Source: Cyrtodaria siliqua
Taxonomy: Eukaryota; Mollusca; Bivalvia; Adapedonta; Hiatellidae
DNA length: 64,000 nt
NCBI GenBank assembly: GCA_037043455.1
Contig: JAWPHD010006802.1
Span: 1 to 64,000, forward strand
Reading direction: 5' to 3'
Shown: positions 23,666 through 35,192 of the stretch, piece after piece
How the letters are laid out: the number at the start of each line of letters is the position of its first letter
Position numbering within the stretch: position 1 is the first letter of the stretch
Position numbers and translations under genes: made by a program
The notes under the pieces: generated by a model
The model's database searches: none
The model's input: the letters and a program-made list of their open reading frames with translations, nothing else
What the model was told of the DNA's origin: nothing

Positions 23666-24112
23666 TTTTTCAAAGATGGCTGACCAATAGTCCTTAAAGA
23701 TGCATTAGAATGAAAGTGAAAAAAAGGAAGATTTTGTTTCATATAAACAAGATGCATGAAATTATACTGAAGCAAAAAATCATGGAAAAACATTAAAATA
23801 AGAAATTATACAAAAGTCATGAAATAAGCCTAAATATAAGAATTGCTAAAAGTTTAAAAATATTGGGAAGCTGCAAGTTTTAAAAAATAATGATTGCCAT
23901 GTTTTCCTTTAAATTAAACCATGGATTGATCGACTTAGCCAGGTGTAAATAATAGTGTTGTTTTTTTGCGCCCACAACATAGGTGTTAGTATAAAAGAAG
24001 AATCAATCTGTTTTCGATATTAATTTTAGTATTATTGATATATTCAGAATGTCAGGTAAATTAATCATTTCTGAAATGCAGTGTCACATGAAATAGTTTC
24101 ATAAAGTAAAAT
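23666..24112. other. Intergenic, 3' flank of the TRIM-like gene
   Basis: AT-rich. 23690-23915 has weak resemblance to the interior and right end of the TTAA MITE (ends ATGATTGCCATGTTTTCCTT) but lacks a clear left terminus. Nothing else seen. Confidence 0.4.
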
Positions 24113-24430
24113 TAATCTGTCTTCCTAAATTGTTGTATAAAGTTCTGAAACAAATCAAATTATTCATTATCTTCAATGTAATCTATTTTGATTCCTTTCA
24201 GGACAAGTCAAACACTGCAATGTGATTAGTCATCATGGTAACAATGAGTCCATTGTGTGTTGTAAATATGTTCTTTTAAAAATAAAAATAATCTGTCTTC
24301 CTCTTCTTAAATTGTTGTATAAAGATCAAAAACAAATTATTCATTATCTTCAATGTAATCTATTTTAATTATTTTCTGGACAAGTCAAACACTGCAATGT
24401 GTTTAGACGGCATGGTAACAATGAGTCTTG
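24113..24430 (-). repeat. Tandem duplication of the TRIM-like gene's coding end and 3' flank
   Basis: 24113-24252 repeats 24289-24430 with a period of about 177 bp. The downstream copy still encodes LIVTMMTNHIAVFDLS followed by a TGA, compared with LIVTMPSKHIAVFDLSRK in the gene. It lies beyond the stop, so it is untranslated. Confidence 0.85.
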
Positions 24431-25731
24431 AGTTGGCAGAGTCGTACCATAGTGACCTGGGCCGCATCACTCCATGTGACTCATCCAGCAGGACACCAAG
24501 CTTCTGTCCTTCACGGCTCATCTGGAGGACATTGTCGGAGTCAAAGCCGCAGACAAACATCTGGCCGCTAGATCCTGGGTAGACAACACAACAGGCACCC
24601 TTGAGGTCTGGGTCAGTAAACTGTGACAGCTTGTTGCCTTGACGATCAAGGGTTATGACCCCATTATTTTTGTCTGAGACTTGGATCAGTGTGTTGTCGG
24701 TGGATACAGCCATATGTAATGGAAGTAAGAACATCGGCTGCCCAGCTGCATCTGTCTGGAATGTACTCAGTCGCTTGCCGGAAATGTTGTAGGTGTGTAT
24801 CTGACCGGGACTGTGACATGAGACAAGCAGTTCTGTATTGATGTAGGCCACACCCCAGCAGTATTGACCAACATTGAATGACTTTGTCAGTGCCATTCTT
24901 TGACCTAGAGACACAAATTGAATCTTCTTGCTCATTGTCAGTGCTACAGCCGCCTCTCCAGGACCAGTAGCACACACACCATATGGCATACTGCTAGAAG
25001 GAAACACACACGAGTCTGTCACCTTATATGATTGGTCAAGTCGCTTTAACTTGTTATTGACATTGTCATTGATCAGCATTGTGCCATCTGGCAGCAGACA
25101 GGAGCCAGTAATATTACATTCTTCTGAGTCACCTTTGACCTTCACGTCATAACGACCTCTGAGAGAAGCTGTATAAAGTTGGTCACCAAGGTCAGCCTGT
25201 TTGAAATCTCCAAGTGACTTCACACTCCTGATGACATCTTCTATGGTTGTATTTATCTGGAAATTCAGTGGTTCTGGTTTAAGACGCGCTTTCATTTCCC
25301 GTAGGAGTTTCTCACCATTTGTTTGGTTCTGTTTGCCCATTTTGGTGTAGACAAATACTTGTGGCTCATTATCTTTATTGGTGTTCTTTAGTTGGTCGAT
25401 ACTTGCTTCCATCCTTGATATAATTTCTTCCAGAGCTTTTATATCCAGGTTTAGCCTTTCTTCATATTCCTTGTGCTTTGCCTGAACTGTATCGCTTGCT
25501 GCCTTCTCCAGGTCATCTAGATGTTTGTTTATAGTATTGCGGTAATCGCGAATCTTGGTTAGGCAGATGTTTTTATCTTTTTCGAGTTTACTCTTGTAAT
25601 CTTTTTTTGTTTTCTTCAACTCTTCTAGTTGGGACTGTACTCTACCTATGGTGGCTTTGATGGTTTTGTATTCCTGACTTTTGGTGACATCTCTCGCTGC
25701 ATCCAGGATATAAGTAATGTCAACACATGAC
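24369..25731 (-). CDS. TRIM-like gene, exon 2 (coiled coil and C-terminal propeller)
   Basis: It starts after TATTTTCAG at 25732-25734 and runs open to TAA (24369-24371). The hAT-like copy 2 ends only about 70 bp upstream of this acceptor (element start 25805). Confidence 0.9.
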
Positions 25732-28700
25732 CTGAAAATAGAAAGTCACATCAAATGTATAGTCATTTAACAAAATCAGTGTATACCTACTGTATTTCCC
25801 CTCTCAGGGTTCTCCACAGGCCATTTAAGCATAGCGGAGCCGCTACGCTTGACTTCCAAAATCTTACATCCCGCGGTGCCTAAACTGCGCCGCTATGCTT
25901 AAAAACCAGAGCGCGGTGCTTTGATCTGAAGGCAAACACCGCCTTTAAAAACCCTTATGCGCACCGTGCACAAATTCATAAACTCGCGTCAAACAATACA
26001 CACAATTAACACGTGACTGATCTATGCAGTATGCAGAAAGTGCGATAACACGCTGTGTGATTAGTGGATTGTTGACAACAAATTGCAATTATCACGAGTT
26101 GATTGGATTATGTCGGGTTGTTGTGGATTAATCAGTAATTGGGAGATAATTTGGATGGGAGAATGTAACTTAAAGCAGTTGAACTGGAAAGTTTGTTAAT
26201 ATTGGCAGTTTGTGTATCGGCTTACGTGTATTGTTCAAGACGGAAATGAAAGATGTGATGTGCAGGAGTTTGTTTGTTTTGCGTAAGTAAGTATAATTGT
26301 TTTGATTGTCATTTGATTTAAGTTTGTGCGTTAATAAATAAAATAAATAGCAATTTTGGGATAATATCTGGTCATTTGAAAAAAGAAAAGAAGAAATGAA
26401 GGTAGTTTATTTATCTGTTTACTTCAAAGCTTGTCAATATTTTAAAAACAAAAATACTAGAAATTACTTACAAAATAAAACAAAAATAATTCAGTTATTA
26501 CTATTATTAAGCGTGTCGGTCTATTATATATTTATAATATATTAAATTATTTATATATGTTTCTTCAGACCTTGGCCCGCCACTTTAACCAGGATGAAGA
26601 TTCAATGATGATCGAGTGGAGACAACTGAGGGAGGTTACAAAGAATGACAGAGAGCTGCAGGAGTCTCACCCCAACTTGTACAATATTGCAGCTGTTGGT
26701 CTGCTTCTTCCAACATCAACAGCAGATTGAATTAAGACAGCACAGGTCAACTCTGTGTAACAGAGTTCTCAATGCACTGCTGGCAGTAACAATGCAGGGC
26801 CCACCTCCATCAGTTTGAACATGACAGGGCAGTGGAAGAATGGCACATGGCTAGACCTAGAAGGTCAAGCATCTGAATAGGAACTGCTAGCTAATATGTA
26901 CAAGTCAAGACATTGAATGGGCTAACTTGTGTTGGATTTATTTGAGTGCTAAGGTTATCTTTTTTAAGTATTATCAAATGTGCTGCTTTATTTCCAGGGA
27001 TGAATATTGTGTAGTTGATGGTATTATATGTGTGCATGATGTGTTGATGTATATGTTGTATTATTGTGTATAAACTTATAATAAATCTTTGTATGTTTTC
27101 TTCTTCATCGTGTATTAAAACATGGATTATTTATTATTGTTTATTGTATGTATTTCAGATGCTGCATGTTGTGTTGATGTGTGTTGTACTATTGTGTATG
27201 TTTTATTGTGTATGAACTTATTTTAGTAAATATTTTTATGAGTTTGTTTTTTTAAATAAAAGTCTTAAAACATGGATTATTTATTATATTGTTTATTATC
27301 ATCAATATATAATTATATATGGCTTCCTAACATCACTTATATCACACAAAAAGTGCCTCACTGTCAATACAGGCAGTTACTAAAAGCCAAAAAAATCGAA
27401 CACAGGAGGGGGTTTTCCCCTCCCGTACCCTCTCCCAGCACGCGCTAAATGCCACTATGCTTGAAAATAATCCTGTGGAGAACCCTGCCTCTTTAAATAC
27501 GCCCCCCACCCTTTCCAAAAAAAATAATAATAAAAACAAAACTTAAAAATTCGATACATTTTCGATCTTTTGTATCCAAAAAACAATAACAAAATGATCA
27601 TAATTCAATAAATGTTTGATCTTTGGTATGACAGTAATAACATTTTTTTTTATATAAGATGCACCCCTTAGCATTTTGCATAGCGCGTTAGGGGCAATCC
27701 GGGTAAATACGGACAGTTTTACGAAAAGCAATTATCGAATGTGTCTACGTATATATTTATCTGATTATAACTGAGTAAGAATATTCCACAACAACACTCT
27801 GTTACATTTTCTGTTACAATTGTGTACATTGTAACATTAACATTTAAAACAGTATTTTAAATATGAATCCTGTAATTTAAGTTTTGAGTACACATTTGAG
27901 TTGAGCATGAAAACAAGCTTTATAACATCGAAGCTAGATTTAAATAAAACACAAACAATTAATAAAAATCACAGACACATGTCTGCAATGTGTTTGTAAA
28001 ATATTTAAGCATAGAATATTGCTTTTGTTTGATAGTGAAATAGTGAAAAATTCCCAATTTAAAGCAAAATGATGCAAATTTTCCGTATGGTAAATGGCGA
28101 TTGTTTACCTCTGATTTCATACCCTTTTTCATTGAAATATGGTCAACTAAAACGGTTGGATTTTTGCAAGTTGTTCATAATTGTCTTATTGAAGCTCTGG
28201 CTACAGTTATTTTACCATCATATCTTTCAGAACTCTCTTTTCTAGGCTATAATGAAGGCATTTCAAGCATTCTGGTCATTAAGCAATAGGGCTCGATCTT
28301 AGATAATATATATAGTATGTTCTAAATATAAACTGGAACGGTCAATGATTTCGGACAAACAGTTCATTACACTGTATATATATAAAAGTATAAGGTATAA
28401 GGTATAAGGTTATTATGTGGGACATCATATTGAGAGGTTTACACATTATATGACGTCATTGATATTTAGCCAAGGTATATCCCTATTGAATGAAACTGAC
28501 CAGACATGTATTTTAAGTATAAATTATGATAGCCTTTTAGAGATATGATTGCTTGTTGCAAAATTAAAACTTATTTCATTCTCTTGTATTTGTTAGTACA
28601 TGCACAAGCGAATGAAATGTCTTAATTTTGCAACAACCGAGTAAACTCTATCATGAAACATTGTAATCGATTACATGTAATCGGAAAACTGACTGATGCT

Positions 28701-31700
28701 TGATCAAATTGATTACGGTAATCGGAACAGCACTAAAAACAGTATCAACAATTTAAGTACACCAAGTTAATTGAAATAGATAAAGGTTGTGATAGCCGAA
28801 ACAAAACTTTAACAATTGTATAAAGTTGGAACTGTTTAAAAAGGATAGTACTTATTTGCAAAATATTAGAATGGTTTTAGTTCTACTGGCAAAAGGCCTG
28901 CAGGGCTTATGCGATATCAGTATTTTATTTAATATTAAATTTACATCAAGAACATGTTTGATGGACATGTTATGGATGGTCAACTAAGAAATAACATTTA
29001 AAAGTAAAAAAAAAAAAAAGTGGAAAAAAACATACTTTTTGAAGAGGGGGATGCCCAAATTACTCTTAAAAAAACCCTGACTTTACATGTACATTGCCCT
29101 ATGTGAGAGGAGAAACCCTATTGTTTTTGGGGTCAGTATGTCAAAGGTCAAGGTTGCCATGACCTTATATGGAAATGATAGATAGCTTTAAAAACCATAA
29201 CACCCACACTCATGAAACTTTATATGTTCATTGCTCTAGGTGAGGGGGATTTGTTTTTGGGGTCAGTAGGTCAAATGTCAAGTTCGCCACGACCGTATAT
29301 TGAAAAACGCATTCTGGACAATAACTTTAAAACCATATAACCCACACTTGTGAAACTGCATAGGCACATTGTCCTAGGTGAGAGGAGAAACCCTGGTGTT
29401 TTGGGGGTCAAAGGTCAAGGCCACCCTTAAAAAAATGTTTGTTTGCAGTTTCCGACACAATCATGTCCTTTAGAGATGGGTCGGTAGGTATGGATTTATT
29501 TTTGTTTGCAAAAATGGATTTTCAATTAAATAACACTAAAAAAATAATAAAAAAAGTTTGTTGGCCTTATTTTAGGCCCAAGGTCGCTATGACCTGATCT
29601 GGAAATAGGCATTCAGTGCGATAACTTCGAAATTTTAACACTCGCACTCATAAAATGTCAGCGGTACATTGCCATAGATGAAAGGAGGAACTCTATTAAT
29701 TTTTGGGTCAGTTTGTCAAAGGTCAAGGTCACCATGACCTTAGATGAAAATACAAATTATGGACGATAACTTCAAAGTCATGAAACAACCCATACTCATG
29801 AAACTTCATGTACAGTACAACTCACGCGAAACTCACACTTTACTCGATTCGCCGAGTTTGGTCGTATCGAGAGCCGCACAGACCTACGCGGAGTCGGTGT
29901 TTGGGCTCGGCGAATCCACGCGACGAAATTGCGCCATTATCAAGTCGCTCGGAGTGATCAGACTCCGAGTTACTCCGCGTAGAATCCAATCAACCATGAG
30001 TGCACACCTGTGGTGATTTATTATTGGGAAAAATCTGAATTTTCCGACAACTTTTCAACTAGTCCGACAGCGCTCTTGAAAAAGCCAATCGCCAGAAAAA
30101 GTACAAACAATGAGACGCCAAGTGCATCTTTTCTGTGCAAAGTTGGCAAGACTGATAAATACAATGAATACATTTCAAAATAAATACGTATTCAAACTTT
30201 TTAATGCATTTAATGACAAGTTTTGTTCGTTTCTATTACCAAAAGTCACACTTCTTCAACCGACATATATACCCATAATCCTTGGCCATGTATGTACCTT
30301 TTAACAAGGTGGCACTAACAACGGGTTTATGACCCTGAATTCTTTACAATTTTTTCTGATTATTTCTGACTAAAGAACCCATCGAGGTATTAATAATAAA
30401 CAACAGAATAGTAAAATTTGTTACAAATAACGATTAATTAAAAATTTCATTATAATTTCCAGTATTATAATTACTATTGGAATTTTATTTTCAGTCGCCG
30501 CAAAGCTGGTAATAGGAACCGCCATATAACTATCATGACCCAGCAGGGCTTCTAAAATTTTAAAATGCAAATCGGTCCAGGTTTTTAACTGCCGTAAGAA
30601 TCGCACTTATTTTGAAAAAATCACTAAAATCGCCGTACCCCACCCACCAAAATTTTTTTTTTTCCGTTCAGTCATTGATATAGAGAACTATTTCAGTCAT
30701 TGATATAGAGAACTATTTAAAATGTATGTTTGTATTATATTTGTATTATTTATAACTTACTTTATCACAATTTGTACATTTTAATGACTGACATCATGTC
30801 TTCGCTTTACTGGATGAATAATTTTCACTCAATATTAAAGGTGTTGATCATTTGAGGAATTAAACCGGAAGTGTCTAATAGACCAGAAGTCGCGTGAAGT
30901 TCATTTGTCGGTTCTAACACTCTCACAACATTGACCAAAATCTTTTTGCGGCGAACTGATGCCATGCCATCAAATTTTACTTGTTTATTTTGATATGCGT
31001 TGTGCTGCAGCTAGCCACTACGTACAAATTACCAAACAGCTCGTACATATCGTAGTGTTTCGCCCCTGCGCCACGTCACACCCTATCTCTACCGGGTTTC
31101 CAGCCCGGTTGTCCAACTCTACCGGGTTGCCAGCCCGGTTATCTATTTCTACCGGGTTGCCAGTCCGGTTTTCTGACCTAGTCGGTGCCCCATCCGACTT
31201 TTTGAACATTGTCAAAATACTTCGCTGTGCCATATCTAATAACTATGACTAACGAACAGCAGTAATGTTCGTGATTATATACGATTTTACATAAATTTGA
31301 GTAATATCGTTTTTCATCAATTAGCTTAATTAATACCAAATGTTACGACTAACGCAAACAATTTCGGTCTGACTTTAAAAAAAAACGGTCACTTTCCTTA
31401 ATTAATGTCATTAATATTATACTTAAAGTTATTGCAAAAAAAAATCAAACAAACAATTAACACATCTCGGTATTTTAATTCTTTTTAATGACGCAAACAA
31501 ACTTCATTCCCAGCTTTAGTGGCCACTTAAAAAAACAAACCGACACAAGGAAACAGGCTAACACCTTACGACTAACGGTATATCAAAGAAATTACAGGCG
31601 GTAACACTCGCTTCAGTGCACCGACAGAACGCGTGATATACTTTCACTGATCACACATCAAAGGCATATGCTACCCCGCTATAGACTCTTCCGGAAAACT

Positions 31701-34700
31701 CCCTACTATCGGTAATGGTTTAGTCCAAATTGACTAAATTGACCTACTTTCGCACAGCGAGTGACAAAACAATCGTGTTATGGATCAAAGAATATTGCCG
31801 CAAGGCATATTTCAAGGAGTGTGTAAGGTAATTGTAGATTATTTAACGACCGATAGATAATATATCTGGGACCGATTTTAACAGAGATTTTGAAAATAAA
31901 ATCGGTCCGGAGACACAGAATTCGGTCTGAAGACCGAGAAACCGGCGATTTTAGAAGCCCTGTGACCCAGTATACATAATCCGGGCATTCAAATTTTTCC
32001 ACATATGCTTTTCCAAACAATTGTCTTCTGCCTCGGATTGTTATTGAATAATTATGCATTAAAATGACTGCAATTAGAAAAAGTTGCGCCTTTAGATTAC
32101 CTGTGCAGTTTCGACTCGGAAAACTCTGAGTTTGTCTACGCGAAGTATTGTGTCGTAAGTACGCCTAGAGCTTTTCGTGTAGCTGATTCCCACTCCAAGT
32201 AGTTTTATCATCAAACACCACGTAATTACGCGATTTGTAAATTCCTCACTCAGCGTGAAAGAGTAAAGTGTTGGTTTCGCGTGAGCTGTACTGTACATTG
32301 CCCTAGGTGAGAAGAGAAACTCTTATTTCTTTTGGGGGTCAAGGTTGCTATGACCTTATATGAAAATAGGCATTCAACATGACAACTTTGAAACTATAAC
32401 ACCAACTATAACACCCACACTCATGAAGTTTATTGCCTTTGGTGAAAGGAGAAACCCTATGGATTTTCAGTCAGTGGGTCAAAGGTCAAGGTGGCCATGA
32501 CCTTATATGGAAATAGGAATTCCTCACGATAACTTCGAAACTATAAAACCCACACACTCATGAATCTTAATAGGTACAATGCCCTTGTTGAGAGAAGGAA
32601 TTCTATTGATGTTTGGGTCAGTTAGTCAGAGGTCAAGGTTGCCATGACATTGTAAGGAAATAGGCATTCTGTGCGATAACTTCAAAACCGTAACACTCAC
32701 ACTCATGACATTTCATAGGTATATTGCCTTTGTTAAGAGGAGGAACCTATTGATTTCTGGTCAGTTGGTCAAAGGTCAAGGTCATGACCTTGTATGGAAA
32801 TAGGGATTCTGCACGATAACCAAGAATGAATACAGATTGAGAGACATGGCTTATTTACTTCATTTTTGTTAAGTGATAGAAAAGTGATATAAGGTCATAA
32901 GTAAATACAATTAAATTTGGTAAAACATGTCACACAATGATAAAAAATATGAATATACAAAAAAGGATACCTTATCAATATATATTTTATAAAGGGAGGT
33001 AATAATTTGTATTTATTATTCCACTGGAATTCCACTGCCACTGGAATTTGTATTGACTTTTCAACTGGAATTCCACTGGAAGCCTAAATTCCACTGGAAG
33101 TCTAAATTCCACTGGAATTCCATTGACATTTTCACTGGGTGGAATTTGTCACTGGAATTGGTGGAATTCTGTTCTTTTAATTCCACTGGAATTTGTTCGT
33201 GGAATTCCAGTGTAAGTGGAATTTTGTTCTTTGGTTCCAGTGGAATTTCAGGAGTTCCAGTGGAATTCCAGTCAGGCATCAAATTCCAGTGGAATTCCAG
33301 ATCTATTTTCACTGGGGATAGACTTCAATCTCCTTCCCATCCCCATTCGACGGATGATTACTCAGGGACAAAACAAAAACAACATAAACTCAGTTATCCA
33401 ACAGGAATGTGCAGATCAAACATACATGGTGTGCATTGATAGACAAAAATTGTGATGTAACTGATACATCAAATTTTGATCGTTTTTGTGACACTTAGAG
33501 ATCACTCTGTCCATCTTCCATCCGTCGTCCATCACACTTTAACCTGTAACCTAACCTTGGCCATGTGTCATCAGAGGGGACTTTAGGTTTGCCCCCCTTC
33601 CGTACGTCAGTCCGTCACACAAATATGAGAAAAGTATTGAAAATATCTTTATGAAACTTGGTATGTTGGTAGAGGGCAATGGGGGGACTATGCACGTTAT
33701 TTTATTTTGTTGATTTGACAAAAAATATGGTTGCTCTGGCAACGGAAATAGTAAAAGTACACATAATATATGGATCCTTTGATAACAAAAGAAATGCTTA
33801 AGATAATTTAATGAAAATGTGTGTTTAGGTAAAAGAGAGTGAAGAGATCATGCACATGATTTTGTTTTATTGATATGTCAAAAATTGTGGTTGCTTTGGC
33901 AACAGAAAAATACATAAAATACACTTTTACTAAAAATAGAAAAATGGGTTTCCGCTCTATAACTTTAGTTAGGAATGAGATATAGAATAAAACTCTGGGG
34001 GTATGTAGCTTATATGAACATGAAGTTTGGGATTGCATTTGGGGTCACTAGGGTCAAGGTCACTGTTACTAAAAACAGAAAAATGGTTTCTGCTCAATAA
34101 CTTTAGTAAGGAATGACGTATTGGCCTGAAACTTGTGTGTAGGTAGCTTATATGAAAAGCGATTTTGATAATTCTTTCACCCTTATTCATTTTTAGATTT
34201 TTAGCTCTACTGATAAAAGATCAGCAGAGCTTATGCCATGCTGCAGTGTTCGACGTCCGTCTGTCTGTCTGCCTGTAAACTTTTATTTGTAGCGACTACT
34301 CCTCTGAAACTAATGAATGGATTTTCATGAAACTTTACAAAAATGTTGCCCATGATGTCTCATTGATCCTAGCAAAAAATCACGTTGATGTGAAATCCAA
34401 GATGGCTGCCAAAACTAAAAGTAGAATTTATAATAAACAAGTTTGTAGCGACTACTTCTTGAAAACTATAAGTGATATTGATATGGGACTTTGTCTAAAA
34501 TGATTAGCATGACATGATGTTGATCCTTGTCGGAAATTATGATTCGATATTAAACATGATATCTGGATGATCCTAGCAAAATTTGAGGTTGGCTGAAAAT
34601 TAATTATTGCCACCACGGCTAAAAATAGATTTTAAAAAACAACAAATTTGTAGCGACTACTTCTTGATATTTGATATGGGACTTTTTCTAAAATGATCAG

Positions 34701-35192
34701 CATAACATGATGTTGGTCCCTCATTCCCTTTAAAAAGTATTTGACCTAATGCACACGTCAGGCGACACAAGTGTTCCACTGAATACCCTTCTAGTTATAT
34801 GTTTGTACATCACTTACATTTTGACATGAACAAACATGTAAACAAGCTTACCTGTGATCCACCGAAACACAAGTTCCACAGCACACAGCATCATGGTTGC
34901 CACAGTAGGTGTCGATATAGTTGCCATGGTGTAACTCGCACGGTTCCGTGGGTGCAAACTTGGCTGGAGGCGGCCCTGACATGCCTGCCGTGTCTTGTAG
35001 CTTGTGACTCCTCATGGCAGGAAACCTGTTATGGTCCTTTACACACGTAGAACACAAGTATTCCAAACACACTGGACAATATTTAACTGCCTCTGTATTT
35101 TTATTATCTGCAGCACACATGCTACAGGCAAAGTCAAAACACTGGTCAGATGCTTTGTCCGTAGATCTCGCAAATTGTTGACTAGTCGCCAT
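24369..35192 (-). CDS. RING-less TRIM-like protein (two B-boxes, coiled coil, beta-propeller-like tail)
   Basis: Two exons, join of complement(34852..35192) and complement(24369..25731), give 567 residues. The splice is phase 2 and re-forms the end of B-box 2 (VDHR|SCVDI). Domains in order: B-box 1 (about residues 20-65, Cys/His pairs CSMC, CPVC, CSTC, DHNR); B-box 2 (about 85-118, CELH ... YCGNH ... CCGTC ... DHRSC); coiled coil (about 140-240); and a C-terminal region (about 285-567) with repeated hydrophobic/Asp-Gly strands like the NHL-type propellers of molluscan TRIM2/3/45/56-like proteins. No RING finger precedes the B-boxes, so E3 ligase activity is not expected. Such genes are strongly expanded in bivalves and often linked to innate immunity; that role is inference. 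The 9.1-kb intron is almost all repeats. The ATG at 35192 is preferred over an upstream in-frame ATG at 35207. Confidence 0.85.
25805..27487 (+). mobile_element. hAT-like transposon derivative, copy 2 (1,683 bp)
   Basis: Same 16-bp termini as copy 1 (CAGGGTTCTCCACAGG), flanked by CCTCT on both sides (25800-25804, 27488-27492). This is an independent 5-bp duplication, so the copy is a separate insertion and not an inversion product. It sits in the TRIM-like gene's intron just before exon 2. Confidence 0.9.
26569..26876 (+). pseudogene. hAT transposase C-terminal exon remnant (copy 2)
   Basis: The counterpart of 14400-14707 on the plus strand. It follows a TTTCTTCAG acceptor and has the same premature TGA after PTSTAD and the same frame breaks. 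The lesions are shared by both copies, so they predate both insertions; the element must have moved in trans. Confidence 0.75.
27493..29080. other. Intronic stretch, only a long hairpin recognised
   Basis: AT-rich intron of the TRIM-like gene. It holds a short GTATAAG triplet repeat (about 28386-28410) and the hairpin at 28555-28634. No element termini were found. Confidence 0.55.
28555..28634. repeat. Long imperfect hairpin, 80 nt
   Basis: The arm 28555-28587 (GTTGCAAAATTAAAAC ... CATTCTCTTGT) pairs with 28604-28634 apart from a small bulge and two mismatches, leaving a 16-nt loop. The size fits a miRNA-precursor-like fold or a tiny palindromic MITE; I cannot tell which. Confidence 0.7.
30544..31962 (-). 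mobile_element. hAT non-autonomous element with 8-bp target duplication, copy B
   Basis: Starts CAGGGCTTCTAAAATTTT and ends GATTTTAGAAGCCCTG, flanked by TGACCCAG on both sides (30536-30543, 31963-31970). Compared with copy A it has about 550 extra bp (30897-31440). On the minus strand these include a short ORF starting MAQRSILTMFKKSDGAP (31233 downward), which resembles the N-terminus of hAT transposases (xKRSILxxF). Copy B may therefore be closer to the autonomous parent, and A a further deletion. Confidence 0.85.
31087..31176. repeat. Three 30-bp repeats, each able to form a hairpin
   Basis: Unit is TCTACCGGGTTGCCAGCCCG plus GTTGTCCAAC. Each contains ACCGGG ... CCCGGT, a 6-bp stem. On the minus strand they encode the decapeptide RAGNPVEIDN three times within the hAT copy B ORF. 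Confidence 0.85.
33017..33312. repeat. TTCCACTGGAA minisatellite that switches orientation
   Basis: The left half repeats ATTCCACTGGAA; after about 33190 the same motif appears as its reverse complement (TTCCAGTGGAAT). The two halves can therefore fold on each other into a large hairpin. Confidence 0.85.
33490..34195 (+). repeat. Fragments of core-repeat families F and D
   Basis: 33490-33800 starts AGATCACTCTGTCCATC with CCGTCGTCC tracts and has 'CTTTATGAAACTTGGTATG' (family F). 33940-34195 matches family D ('GTTTCCGCTCTATAACTTTA', 'GTAGCTTATATGAA'). Non-coding. Confidence 0.6.
34203..34792 (+). mobile_element. Core-repeat element family C, 3'-truncated
   Basis: 5' hairpin AGCTCTACTGAT ... 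ATCAGCAGAGCT, then CGTCCGTCTGTCTGTCTGCC, then two core copies with 'GTAGCGACTACTCCTCTGAA' and 'TGGATTTTCATGAAAC'. It stops about 60 bp before exon 1 of the TRIM-like gene (donor side). Confidence 0.7.
34852..35192 (-). CDS. TRIM-like gene, exon 1 (B-boxes)
   Basis: 113 full codons plus two bases, ending GATCACAG|GTAAGC. It holds B-box 1 and nearly all of B-box 2. Confidence 0.85.

Larger units (their letters stand above)
29813..32293. mobile_element. Tc1/mariner (pogo-like) non-autonomous element
   Basis: Termini are CAGTACAACTCACGCGAAAC and the inverted GTTTCGCGTGAGCTGTACTG, flanked by TA on both sides. The empty site in the core repeat predicts exactly TA as duplication. CAGTA-type ends with TA duplication are typical of pogo/Tigger elements. 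No DDE transposase is readable. It carries the hAT copy B. Confidence 0.75.
29080..32815 (+). repeat. Core-repeat element family G, split by a pogo-like insertion
   Basis: The ~155-bp core has 'AACACCCACACTCATGAAAC', 'TTGCCCTAGGTGAGAGGAGA', 'GGTCAAAGGTCAAGGT' and 'CATGACCTTATATGGAAATA'. It is seen at 29080-29812 and resumes at 32294-32815. The two halves join in phase of the core once the insert is removed. Confidence 0.75.

Noticed and set aside
13789..27487. Single large composite transposon or an inversion product
   Set aside because: Each 1,683-bp copy has its own different 5-bp duplication at both ends, which fits two separate insertions. A composite origin remains untested.
33017..33312. 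Array of heat-shock elements (TTC/GAA repeats)
   Set aside because: Spacing is TTC-CACTG-GAA, not the alternating five-base nGAAn pattern heat-shock factor needs.
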